NCBI RefSeq assembly: GCF_000720185.1
Contig: NZ_JOIY01000036.1
Span: 62,001 to 126,000, forward strand
Direction of reading: 5' to 3'
Length of the DNA stretch: 64,000 nt
DNA from: Streptomyces sp. NRRL S-340
GTDB lineage: Bacteria; Actinomycetota; Actinomycetes; Streptomycetales; Streptomycetaceae
In this document: positions 56,975 to 64,000 of the stretch, piece by piece
Layout: the number at the start of each line of letters is the position of its first letter
Numbering within the stretch: position 1 is the stretch's first letter
Notes under the pieces: model-generated
The model's database searches: none
The model's input: the letters and a program-made list of their open reading frames with translations, nothing else
What the model was told of the DNA's origin: nothing
Translations under genes and position numbers: made by a program

Positions 56975-57745
56975 TCAGACCCGGACGACCTGCGGGCCGA
57001 GCAGGGCGTAGCGGTGGGCCTCGGCCGCCGGGAGCAGGGTGCTGGTCACGATCGCCTCCACCGCGCCGACCTCGGCGAACCGGCAGAAGCTGACCGCGCC
57101 GAACTTGGTGTGCGTTCCGGCGAAGACGGTGCGCCGGGCCGCCCGCATCGCCTGTGCCTTGACCTCGCTGACGGCCGGGTCGGGGGTGGTCAGACCGTGT
57201 TCGCGGGAGATGCCGTTGGCGCCGATGTAGGCGAGGTCGAGGACGAAACCGGCGAGCATCTTCGTCGTCCAGTGGTCGACGGTGGCCAGCGTGCCCGCGC
57301 GGACCCGGCCGCCGAGCAGCAGCACCGACACGTTCGCGGCCTCGGCGAGGGCGCCCGCGACCGGCAGGGAGGCGGTGACCACGGTCAGCGGCCGGTCCCT
57401 CGGCAGGGACTCGGCGATGAGCTGCGGGGTGAACCCCTCGTCCACGAAGACCGTCTCGGCGTCCCCGAGCAGATCGGCCGCCGCCGCGGCGATCCGGCGC
57501 TTCTCGGGGACGTGGCTGGTGGCCCGGAAGGCGAGGGTCGTCTCGAAGCCGGCGCTCTCCACCGGGTAGGCGCCACCGTGGGTGCGGCGCACGAGACCGT
57601 GGTCCTCCAGGGCGCGCAGGTCCCTGCGGATGGTCTCCTTGGCCACACCGAGTTCGCCGGCCAGCGCGGTGACGTCGACCTGGCCGGTGGCCCGCGCGGT
57701 CCGCACGATCTCCCGCTGCCGTTCCTCCGCGGTCCGCGCGCCCAT
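56975..57745 (-). CDS. DeoR-family regulator of the polyol operon
   Basis: 256-residue repressor with HTH TALAGELGVAKETIRRDLRAL and LVRRTHGGA, then a phosphosugar-sensing domain with EKRRIAAAAADLLGDAETVF and GANGISREHGLTTPDPAVSEV, as in DeoR proteins. The ATG at 57745 follows GGAGGGCAGG. It is first of the operon deoR - binding protein - two permeases - dehydrogenase and probably controls it from the 153-bp gap at 56822-56974. Confidence 0.94.
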   Translation of the reverse strand: MGARTAEERQREIVRTARATGQVDVTALAGELGVAKETIRRDLRALEDHGLVRRTHGGAYPVESAGFETTLAFRATSHVPEKRRIAAAAADLLGDAETVFVDEGFTPQLIAESLPRDRPLTVVTASLPVAGALAEAANVSVLLLGGRVRAGTLATVDHWTTKMLAGFVLDLAYIGANGISREHGLTTPDPAVSEVKAQAMRAARRTVFAGTHTKFGAVSFCRFAEVGAVEAIVTSTLLPAAEAHRYALLGPQVVRV

Positions 57746-58175
57746 GGTCTGCACCTGCCCTCCTGGCGTTGCCCGTTCGGGCCCGGTGGGGCCCTCGGGG
57801 CACAGTTGTACAGCGGGTGCGCGGCGCCGACCAGGTCTGTTGCGGGCTCGATGCTGCCCGGGTGTGCCCGTTTGCCGGGGTGCGTGCCCGTCTCGGACCT
57901 GCGGGGCTGCCCGGTCGGAGGTGGGATCGGGCACGGCGGATGCCCGCACGCGGGGGCGGGCGGGCCCGTTCGGTGCCCGCCCGCCCCCGGACAGGAGAGG
58001 GCAGGGGTGGTTCCCGGCCGTGCGGAGCGGCCCTCGGCCGGCCGTCGGGCCGGCCGGCGTGGCCGGATCGGCGCGGGCGTCAGCGGCGCCGGATCGGCGG
58101 GGCCGTCAGGGGAGCCGGAGGCCGTGAACGGCACCGGGGCGGGGGGCCGTCAGGGGAGCCCGGCGGGCGGGGCCG
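57746..58175. repeat. 430-bp gap with tandem copies of the udh 3' end
   Basis: GGCGGGGCCGTCA containing the udh stop (58166-58178) recurs at 58096-58108 and, with small changes, near 58140 and 58070; GGGGCCGTCAGGGGAGCC is exact at 58099-58116 and 58143-58160. The rest is the deoR leader and unassigned GC-rich DNA; no gene is supported. Confidence 0.65.
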
Positions 58176-58985
58176 TCAGTAGGGCCAGATCGGCGGGTCG
58201 GTCACGAAGTGGCCGCCCAGGTAGGCGTGCGCCTTGTCGTCCGGGTCGAGTTCGCCCTGCTCGGCGATGAGCTTCGCGGCGTACGGCTCGGAGTCGTCCT
58301 GCGGTTCGTAGCCGAGCGCCCGCGCGGTGGACAGGTCCCACCACAGGCGGGTGTTGGCGGAGGAGCCGTGGACGACGGTGTGGCCGACGTTCTCGGCGGT
58401 GAGGGCGGCGTGGAAGAGGCGGGCGCCGTCGGCGGGGCTCATCCACACCGAGAGCATGCGCACGCTGGTCGGCTCGGGGAAGCAGGAGCCGATGCGCACG
58501 GAGACGGTCTCCAGGCCGTGTTTGTCCCAGTAGAGCTGGGCGAGGTCCTCGCCGAACGACTTCGACAGGCCGTAGAAGGTGTCGGGGCGGCGCGGGGTGT
58601 CGACCGGGATCAGCGGGTCGTCGCCGCGCGGGCGGGGGGTGTGGCCGATCGCGTGGTTGGAGGAGGCGAAGACGATGCGTCCGACGCCCTCCTCGCGGGC
58701 CGCCTCGTACAGGTTGTACGTGCCCTCGATGTTGGCCTTGAGGATCTTCTCGAACGGGGCTTCCAGTGAGATCCCCGCGAGGTGGACGACCGCGTCGACG
58801 CCCCGGACCGCGGCGCGCAGGGCCGCCTTGTCGCCGAGGTCGGCGGTGACGGCGTCCGGCTCGCCCTCGATCGGCCGGATGTCGAGGAGGCGGAGCGTGT
58901 AGCCGTACTCGGGCAGCAGGTCCCGCATCAGGGTGCCGAGCCCGCCGGCGGCGCCGGTGAGCAGAACGGTGCGGGGAGCGGGCAT
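58176..58985 (-). CDS. udh: NAD-dependent epimerase-fold protein, probable uronate dehydrogenase
   Basis: 269-residue short-chain dehydrogenase: TGAAGGLGTLMRDLLPEYGY (NAD site), VVHLAGISLEAPFEKILKAN, FASSNHAIGH and the catalytic Tyr-x3-Lys YGLSKSFGE. Length and motifs match uronate dehydrogenases, which oxidise galacturonate or glucuronate to the aldarolactone. The ATG at 58985 follows AAGGAG. It is divergent from kdgD, which acts on the product pathway and supports the assignment. Confidence 0.8.
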   Translation of the reverse strand: MPAPRTVLLTGAAGGLGTLMRDLLPEYGYTLRLLDIRPIEGEPDAVTADLGDKAALRAAVRGVDAVVHLAGISLEAPFEKILKANIEGTYNLYEAAREEGVGRIVFASSNHAIGHTPRPRGDDPLIPVDTPRRPDTFYGLSKSFGEDLAQLYWDKHGLETVSVRIGSCFPEPTSVRMLSVWMSPADGARLFHAALTAENVGHTVVHGSSANTRLWWDLSTARALGYEPQDDSEPYAAKLIAEQGELDPDDKAHAYLGGHFVTDPPIWPY

Positions 58986-59081
58986 CTACGGTCTCCTTGC
59001 GTCAACCAGCCGTGTGCGGGGACGTGAACCGGGTGCACGGGGCGGCGGGAGCCACGTGCACGGGAGTACGGAAAGCCGTAT

Positions 59082-59241
59082 GCGTGGACGCCATTCACAT
59101 GCATGGACACGCTAGGGATCGCGGGCGCACGCCGTCAAGTGTGCCGCGCGCGGGCGGGATCCGCTGCCGCTTGCCGGTCCGCCCGCTTGACCGGCCAGGT
59201 GAGGGCCGCTTAGCGTGGCCCTGTTCATGAATATGGACGTC
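59082..59241. promoter_or_regulatory. Divergent udh/kdgD control region with repeated TGGAC motif
   Basis: GCGTGGACGCC (59081-59091), GCATGGACACG (59101-59111) and ATATGGACGTC (59231-59241) share RYRTGGACRY; the last two are preceded by TTCACAT and TTCATGA. They may be sites of one regulator governing both genes. Identified by eye. Confidence 0.35.
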
Positions 59242-59278
59242 GATCAGAAACGTGAGTGCCTGCCCCTAGGGAGAGCCC

Positions 59279-60220
59279 GTGCCGTCAGCCCCCCTCGCCG
59301 AACGCCTCAGCATCCCCAGCGGGCCGCTGTTCTTCCCCGTCACCGCCTACGGCCACGACGGCGCCCTCGACCTCGACGCCTACCGCGCCCATGTGCGCCA
59401 AGGGGTCGAGGCCGGTGCCGCCGCCGTCTTCGCGTGCTGCGGCACCGGCGAGTTCCACGCGCTGACACCCGAGGAGTTCGAGACCTGCGTCCGTGCCGCC
59501 GTCGAGGCGGCCGAGGGCCGTGCCCCGGTCGTGGCGGGCGCCGGGTACGGCACCGCGCTCGCCGTGCGCTACGCCCGCCTCGCCGAGGCCGCCGGGGCCG
59601 ACGGGCTGCTCGCCATGCCGCCCTACCTCGTCGCCGCCGCACAGGAGGGACTGCTGCGGCACTACCGCGAAGTGGCCGCCGCGACCGCGCTGCCCGTCAT
59701 CGTCTACCAGCGCGACAACGCGGTGTTCACCCCGGACACCGCCGTCGCCCTGGCCCGCACCGACGGCGTCATCGGGCTCAAGGACGGCCTCGGCGACCTG
59801 GACCTCATGCAGCGCGTCGTCAGCGCGGTGCGCACCGAGGTTCCCGGCGACTTCCTGTACTTCAACGGCCTGCCCACCGCCGAACAGACCCAGCTCGCCT
59901 ACCGGGGCCTCGGCATCACCCTCTACTCCTCCGCCGTCTTCTGCTTCGTCCCCGAGATCGCCCTCGCCTTCCACCGGGCGCTGCGCGACGGCGACGACAC
60001 CACCGCCCACCGGCTCCTGGACGGCTTCTACCGTCCCTTCGTCGAACTGCGCGCCCAGGGCAGGGGGTACGCCGTCTCCCTGGTCAAGGCGGGCGTACGG
60101 CTGCGGGGGCTGGACGTGGGCGAGGTGCGGCCGCCGCTGCACGAACCGGCCGAGGACCATGTCAAGCGGCTCGCCCGGCTCATCGAACGCGGGTACGCGC
60201 TGCTCGGGGGTGACGTGTGA
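59279..60220 (+). CDS. kdgD: 5-dehydro-4-deoxyglucarate dehydratase (DapA family)
   Basis: 313-residue class I aldolase-fold enzyme that dehydrates and decarboxylates 5-keto-4-deoxyglucarate to 2-ketoglutarate semialdehyde. The start SGPLFFPVTAYGHDGALDLD, CCGTGEFHALTPEEF, Tyr in VIVYQRDNAVFTPD and Schiff-base Lys in IGLKDGLGDLDLM match this branch rather than DapA. GTG start 59279, stop overlapping the next GTG. With udh it forms a uronate-to-2-oxoglutarate route, though glucarate dehydratase is not in the window. Confidence 0.88.
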   Translation: MPSAPLAERLSIPSGPLFFPVTAYGHDGALDLDAYRAHVRQGVEAGAAAVFACCGTGEFHALTPEEFETCVRAAVEAAEGRAPVVAGAGYGTALAVRYARLAEAAGADGLLAMPPYLVAAAQEGLLRHYREVAAATALPVIVYQRDNAVFTPDTAVALARTDGVIGLKDGLGDLDLMQRVVSAVRTEVPGDFLYFNGLPTAEQTQLAYRGLGITLYSSAVFCFVPEIALAFHRALRDGDDTTAHRLLDGFYRPFVELRAQGRGYAVSLVKAGVRLRGLDVGEVRPPLHEPAEDHVKRLARLIERGYALLGGDV

Positions 60221-61380
60221 GGGCGTCGGCGTTCGTCTACTCCTGGGACGTCAACGGCGATCCGGCGGCGGCCGAGCGCATCGCCGGGCTCGGCGTGAGA
60301 GGGGCGACCCTGGCCGCCGCCTACCACTCCACGCGGGCGCTGACCCCCCGTCACCCGCGCCACCGCGTGGTCACCGCCGAGTACGCGGCCGTCCTCTACC
60401 CGCCCGGCGACCGCTGGCAGGGGCGGACGCTGCGGCCCCGGCCCGCCGGTGACTGGGCGCCGGGGGACGCGTACGGCGAGGCGGCGCGGGCACTGGCCGC
60501 GGCCGGGCTGGAGGTGCACACCTGGGTCGTCCTCGCGCACAACTCGCGGCTCGGCGCCGAACACCCCGGGACCTCCGTCGTCAACGCCTACGGCGACCGC
60601 TACCCGTGGGCGCCCTGCATCGCCCAGCCCGCCACCCGCGCGTACCTCGTCGACCTGGCCGCCGAGGCCGCCGTACGGCCCGGCGCGCGCGGCACCGAAC
60701 TGGAGTCCCTCGGCTGGTACGGGCTCGCCCACCTGCACGCCCACGACAAGACCGCCGGGGTCGGCCTGGGCGACGCCGGGCAGTACCTGATGTCCCTGTG
60801 CTTCTGCCCGGCCTGCCGCGCCGGCTACGACGGACAGGGGCTGGACGCGGACGCCCTGGCGGACGCCGTGCGCACCGCGCTGGAGCCGGTGTGGCGGGGG
60901 GCGCCCTCCGGGGACGGCTGGCCCGCGGTCGAGAAGCTGCTCGGCGCGCGCGAGGCGGCGGGCACGCGCGCGTGGCGCGACGAGAGGGCGCGCACCCTCC
61001 AGGAGGAGGCGGTCGCGGCGGTCCGCGCGGCGGCGCCCGAGGGCTTCCGGGTGCTGCTGCACGCCGACCCGGTCTCCTACCACTGCGGCGCCAACGCCGG
61101 CGTCGACCCCGCGCACGTCCTGTCCGTCGCGGACGGGGTCGTGGTGCCCTGCACGGGCGGGGCGGGCCTGCTCGCGCCCTTCGCCGAGCAGGGACGCGCG
61201 GACGCCGTCCTGGCCGCCAACCTGACGATCGTCTCCGGCATGGGCGGCCACCCGGCCGGCCTCGCCGCCGACGCCGCCCGCGCCCGGGACCTGGGCGCGA
61301 GCGAACTGCGGCTCTATCACGCCGGGTTGGCCTCGGACGCCGACCTGGCGGCGACGCGGGCCGCACTCGCGCGGGTGTGA
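60217..61380 (+). CDS. Unidentified TIM-barrel-like protein behind kdgD
   Basis: 387 residues translated from a GTG overlapping the kdgD stop. It begins SAFVYSWDVNGDPAAAERIA with alternating strand/helix pattern (VRGATLAAAYHSTRALTPRH; LEVHTWVVLAHNSRLG; FRVLLHADPVSYHCGANAG), suggesting a TIM-barrel glycosidase-like fold. A CFCPACRAGY motif could bind metal. I do not recognise the family; the context implies a uronate/glucarate-related hydrolase or isomerase. Confidence 0.6.
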   Translation: MRASAFVYSWDVNGDPAAAERIAGLGVRGATLAAAYHSTRALTPRHPRHRVVTAEYAAVLYPPGDRWQGRTLRPRPAGDWAPGDAYGEAARALAAAGLEVHTWVVLAHNSRLGAEHPGTSVVNAYGDRYPWAPCIAQPATRAYLVDLAAEAAVRPGARGTELESLGWYGLAHLHAHDKTAGVGLGDAGQYLMSLCFCPACRAGYDGQGLDADALADAVRTALEPVWRGAPSGDGWPAVEKLLGAREAAGTRAWRDERARTLQEEAVAAVRAAAPEGFRVLLHADPVSYHCGANAGVDPAHVLSVADGVVVPCTGGAGLLAPFAEQGRADAVLAANLTIVSGMGGHPAGLAADAARARDLGASELRLYHAGLASDADLAATRAALARV

Positions 61381-61417
61381 GGCGGGAGGCGCCGGGACGG
61401 GACGCCGGGCCGGGCGC

Positions 61418-61505
61418 GGACGGGCGCCGGCACGGGCACGGACGGGCGCCGGCACGGGCACGGACGGGCGCCGGCACGGGCACGGACGGGCGCCGGCACG
61501 GGGCG
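61418..61505. repeat. 22-bp tandem repeat, 4 copies
   Basis: GGACGGGCGCCGGCACGGGC plus AC repeats at 61418, 61440 and 61462 exactly, with a fourth diverging copy at 61484. No spacers, so not CRISPR. Lies between the convergent 60.2-kb gene and the MFS gene. Confidence 0.9.
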
Positions 61506-61563
61506 CCGGGTCAGGTGCTGCCCGTGCCGGGCCGGACGCCGGGTCAGGTGCTGCCCGTGCCGG
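61504..61563. repeat. 33-bp-period duplication of the MFS 3' end
   Basis: A 27-bp sequence containing the MFS stop (TCAGGTGCTGCCCGTGCC on the plus strand) is present at 61504-61530 and 61537-61563. On the minus strand the second stop lies 11 codons downstream of the first. Confidence 0.85.
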
Positions 61564-62818
61564 TGCCGGCGGCTGGGTCGGGGTCTGGGGTGGCGGTGGC
61601 CGCCGTCGGGGGGTCCTGCGGCCCGTGGGCCGGGGCCGCCAGGGCGGCCGACACGGTCAGCAGGACCGCGCCCAGCACGCCCGGCAGGAGCCGATGGCCG
61701 ACGCTCCCGGCCAGCCACGCGCCCAGTGCCAGGCCCACGACGTTCGGCACCAGGACGAGGGTGTGCGCCGTCGCCGTCACCCGGCCGACCAGCGCACCCG
61801 GTGTCCCGTGCTGCACGGCCGTGAACGCCGCGATCAGCACGCAGGGCAGCCCGGCCCCGATCGCCGCGCAGCAGCCCAGCACCAACGGGTCGGCCGGAAC
61901 GGCCCGCAGGGCCACCGCGACGGCCGTCAGGGCGATCCCGTACGCCGCGAACCGGCGCTCGCCCAGACGGCGCAGCCCGGCGCCCGAGGCGAGCCCGGTC
62001 ACCACCGAACCGGCGCCCTGGACGGCGTACAGCACGCCCGCGTACGCGGGTGCGTGCCCGAGGGAGTCCACGACCGTGTAGACCAGCGCGCCGTTCACGC
62101 CCGCGCACAGCATCGTGGCCGCGCCGGCCAGCACCAGCGAGCGCAGGCGCGGATCGGACCACAGGCGGCGCACGCCCTCGGCGGTGTGCGCCCGCCAGGA
62201 GCCGGCCGGTCGCCGCGGCGGCTGTTCGCGGACGCGCAGCAGGGCGTACAGGGCCGCCGCCAGCACGAACGTGACCGCGTCGAGCAGGGCCACGCAGGCG
62301 CCGCCGTACGCGGCGTACAGGCCCGCCCCGGCGAGCGGGGCCAGCAGCTTCATGCCCTCCGTCGCGGTCGTCCGCAGCCCGTTGAAGTCGCCCAGCAGCG
62401 CCGGGCCGACGGCCTCGGCGACCAGCGCGGACTGGGCGGCGTCGACCACCACGCCCAGGGCACCGTAGAGGAACAGCACCGCGTACAGGAGCCAGAGCCG
62501 GCCGGGGGAAGCCACGGCGAGGAGGGGCAGGAGGAGGGCCGCGAGCAGCAGGTTCGCGGTGATCAGCAGGGGTTTGCGGCGGGCGCGGTCGGCGAGTGCG
62601 CCCAGCGGCGGCCCGGCCAGGGTGGGTGCCCACATCGCGACCAGGCACAGTGCGGCCGGCCCGGTGGAGCCGGTGAGGTCCTTGGCCCACACGCCGGACA
62701 CCAGCCACAGCGCGGACGTCCCGAAGCCGGAGACCACCACGGCCGCCAGGCACAGCCCCGCCCGCCGGTCGCGCAGCACGCGCAGCAGGGGCGGCAACGT
62801 CACGTCGGTCGTCGTCAT
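61544..62818 (-). CDS. MFS transporter
   Basis: 424-residue, about 12-helix exporter with PPLGALADRARRKPLLI (loop 2-3 motif) and LYAVLFLYGALGVVVDAAQS; similar in type to the EntS-like protein at 15881 but from a different subgroup. The ATG at 62818 (MTTTDVTLPP) lacks a strong ribosome site. The C-terminal tail is Pro/Gly/Thr-rich and ends in the duplicated GTGST. Substrate unknown. Confidence 0.85.
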   Translation of the reverse strand: MTTTDVTLPPLLRVLRDRRAGLCLAAVVVSGFGTSALWLVSGVWAKDLTGSTGPAALCLVAMWAPTLAGPPLGALADRARRKPLLITANLLLAALLLPLLAVASPGRLWLLYAVLFLYGALGVVVDAAQSALVAEAVGPALLGDFNGLRTTATEGMKLLAPLAGAGLYAAYGGACVALLDAVTFVLAAALYALLRVREQPPRRPAGSWRAHTAEGVRRLWSDPRLRSLVLAGAATMLCAGVNGALVYTVVDSLGHAPAYAGVLYAVQGAGSVVTGLASGAGLRRLGERRFAAYGIALTAVAVALRAVPADPLVLGCCAAIGAGLPCVLIAAFTAVQHGTPGALVGRVTATAHTLVLVPNVVGLALGAWLAGSVGHRLLPGVLGAVLLTVSAALAAPAHGPQDPPTAATATPDPDPAAGTGTGST

Positions 62819-63174
62819 GCCTGCTGAGCGTGGGGGTAAGGCCCCGCCGTGCGGATCGGGCAGGTGCCCCGGTGCGCGCGCCGCGCTGGCGGGGGACCGC
62901 GGTGCGGCATCCGTCATGTTCCGGGGGCGGGCGGTCCCGGCCTGCGGTGATGCGGGGCGCACCCGTCTGCCGGCCCGAGCGGGGGCCGGGGCCGGCCCGG
63001 GCGGAAGCGTGGAGCGGACGGTTCGGGTGACGGGGTTCGGCGCGGCCGGACCCGCCGGACTTCGGCGTCCGGAACCGCGCGCGTACTGCCGGGCGGGCGG
63101 CCGATGAGATCCGGGGCCGGGGGCGGTCTGCCCCTGCGGCGAGGAAGACCTCCCGCGATCTCAAGGAGCAGGCG
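62819..63174. other. 356-bp divergent gap
   Basis: Separates the MFS gene and the TIGR03086 gene. GC-rich, with no coding frame that I can support and no clear hairpin. AAGGAG at 63162-63167 is the ribosome site of the next gene. Confidence 0.4.
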
Positions 63175-63771
63175 ATGACCGAACCGATCTTCGATCTGGG
63201 ACCACAGGCTGCTGTCGTGGCACGGCTGGCGCGGGGAGTGCGCGAGGAGCACCTCCCGGCCCCGACTCCCTGCCCGGACCTGGCGGTCCGCCATCTCCTG
63301 GGCCACCTGCTGGGCCTGTCCGTCGCCTTCCGTGACGCCGCCCGCAAGAACCTGGGCGCCACGACCGACACCCGCCCGGACACGACCGTGCCGGACGTCG
63401 GGCCGGGCTGGCGCGAGGAACTGCCCCGCGTGCTCGACGACCTCGCCGAGGCATGGCGCGATCCGGCCGCCTGGACAGGCATGACCCAAGCGGGCGGAGT
63501 CGACCTGCCGGGAGAGGTCGCCGGCGCCGTCGTCGCGGACGAACTGGTGATCCACGGCTGGGACCTGGCCCGGGCCACCGGCCAGGACTACGAGCCGGAT
63601 CCGGCCGCGCTCCAGGCGGCGTACGGCTTCCTGCGCGCCGCGGCCGACCAGGCCCCGGAGCGGGGCGCCGGCATCTTCGGGCCCGTCGTCCCCGTCCCCG
63701 AGCACGCCCCGCTCCTGGACCGGGCGGTGGGCCTGAGCGGCCGGAACCCGGACTGGCAGCCCCGCCCCTGA
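63175..63771 (+). CDS. TIGR03086-family metal-binding (DinB/MDMPI-like) protein
   Basis: 198 residues. Shows the TIGR03086 pattern: TPCPDLAVRHLLGHLLGLSV near the N-terminus and VVADELVIHGWDLARATGQD in the middle, with His ligands of the four-helix DinB/maleylpyruvate isomerase N-terminal fold. Many actinobacterial members use mycothiol, but this one's reaction is unknown. The ATG follows AAGGAG. Confidence 0.9.
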   Translation: MTEPIFDLGPQAAVVARLARGVREEHLPAPTPCPDLAVRHLLGHLLGLSVAFRDAARKNLGATTDTRPDTTVPDVGPGWREELPRVLDDLAEAWRDPAAWTGMTQAGGVDLPGEVAGAVVADELVIHGWDLARATGQDYEPDPAALQAAYGFLRAAADQAPERGAGIFGPVVPVPEHAPLLDRAVGLSGRNPDWQPRP

Positions 63772-63850
63772 CCAGCCGGCTCCCGCCCGTCCGCGCCGGC
63801 TCCCCTCCGCACCCGGCGATATCCCCCAACCCCTTTTCCTGTCAGAACCG

Positions 63851-63910
63851 TTGACGAAGCCCCGTGCCCCTCTTACTTTCATCGCGTCGTACTTCGTACG
63901 TCATATATGA
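63851..63910 (+). promoter_or_regulatory. Promoter with two palindromes upstream of the last gene
   Basis: TTGACG (63851-63856), 17 bp, TACTTT (63874-63879): a near-consensus vegetative promoter. Just downstream, CGTAC-TTC-GTACG (63888-63900) abuts the perfect palindrome TCATATATGA (63901-63910). The position over the start site fits repression, possibly by the product of the gene that follows. Confidence 0.65.
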
Positions 63911-63940
63911 GACGCGATACGCGAGATCCGAGAGGCGCGC

Positions 63941-64000
63941 ATGACCTCTGTGCCCACGCCCATCCCCTCCCGCACGCAGTACGTGCAGGAGGGGATCAAA
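63941..64000 (+). CDS. First 20 codons of a gene, possibly a GntR-family regulator
   Basis: Reads MTSVPTPIPSRTQYVQEGIK and runs off the window. ATG preceded by GAGAGGC. The RTQYV..I leader resembles the start of GntR/FCD regulators, whose HTH would follow; the AT-rich palindrome upstream would then be its operator. The assignment is tentative because no domain is complete here. Confidence 0.4.
   Translation, partial: MTSVPTPIPSRTQYVQEGIK

Noticed and set aside
61418..61505. CRISPR array
   Set aside because: The 22-bp units are directly contiguous with no spacers and no cas genes nearby.

Overview
The window is chromosomal DNA of a Streptomyces species. It is very GC-rich, uses GTG and TTG starts freely, is full of 4-base ATGA/GTGA gene overlaps, and carries whiA (a sporulation regulator) directly behind uvrC-rapZ-yvcK. 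The order uvrC-rapZ-yvcK-whiA ... gap-pgk-tpiA-secG ... pgl-opcA-zwf-tal-tkt-ctaB ... ctaA ... sufRBDCSUT is, from memory, the S. coelicolor order of that core region. No insertion sequence, CRISPR array, rRNA or ordinary tRNA was seen.

Layout. 1-2010: end-cut LacI regulator with a 28-bp palindromic operator, a Tat-type Rieske lipoprotein, and an HTH regulator. 2410-7764: uvrC-rapZ-yvcK-whiA operon. 8415-11441: secreted M14 carboxypeptidase. 11691-15202: glycolytic run gap-pgk-tpiA-secG, then an RbpA paralogue and an MFS exporter. 17288-23766 (minus strand): pentose phosphate operon tkt-tal-zwf-opcA-pgl, in which tkt lacks about 139 nt and is frameshifted. 24206-30745: ctaB/ctaA (heme O/A), a hypothetical protein, a metal-dependent hydrolase, a two-gene ABC exporter interrupted by a 92-bp tandem repeat, and an AAC(3)-like enzyme. 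30907-37501: complete SUF Fe-S assembly operon. 37599-44475: SMR/TetR pair, dapD, dapA, a small unknown operon (acidic peptide, Cys-rich protein, holin-like and DUF3618 proteins), a gene-free repeat tract of about 0.9 kb, and a double ABM-domain protein. 44530-50275: secreted nuclease, an unknown protein, and a Ro ribonucleoprotein locus. 50418-64000: TetR, TerD, a polyol ABC operon, a uronate/glucarate cassette, an MFS transporter, a DinB-like protein, and the first 20 codons of a probable GntR regulator.

Most striking item. Between 48242 and 48624, directly upstream of the Ro (TROVE/vWA) gene, three tandem RNAs can be folded by hand. Each has an outer stem, an internal loop, and an inner stem with a mismatch at the same place; the stems differ in sequence but keep pairing. 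Two of the three carry a tRNA-like module in circularly permuted order (T-arm, acceptor 3' strand, cap loop, acceptor 5' strand, D-arm), as in YrlA-type bacterial Y RNAs. The middle one has no such module.

A second theme is local tandem duplication around stop codons, seen at the ABC ATPase gene, the Ro gene, the uronate dehydrogenase gene and the 61.5-kb MFS gene. At the ABC operon it has created two 31-codon frames linked by ATGA/GTGA overlaps.
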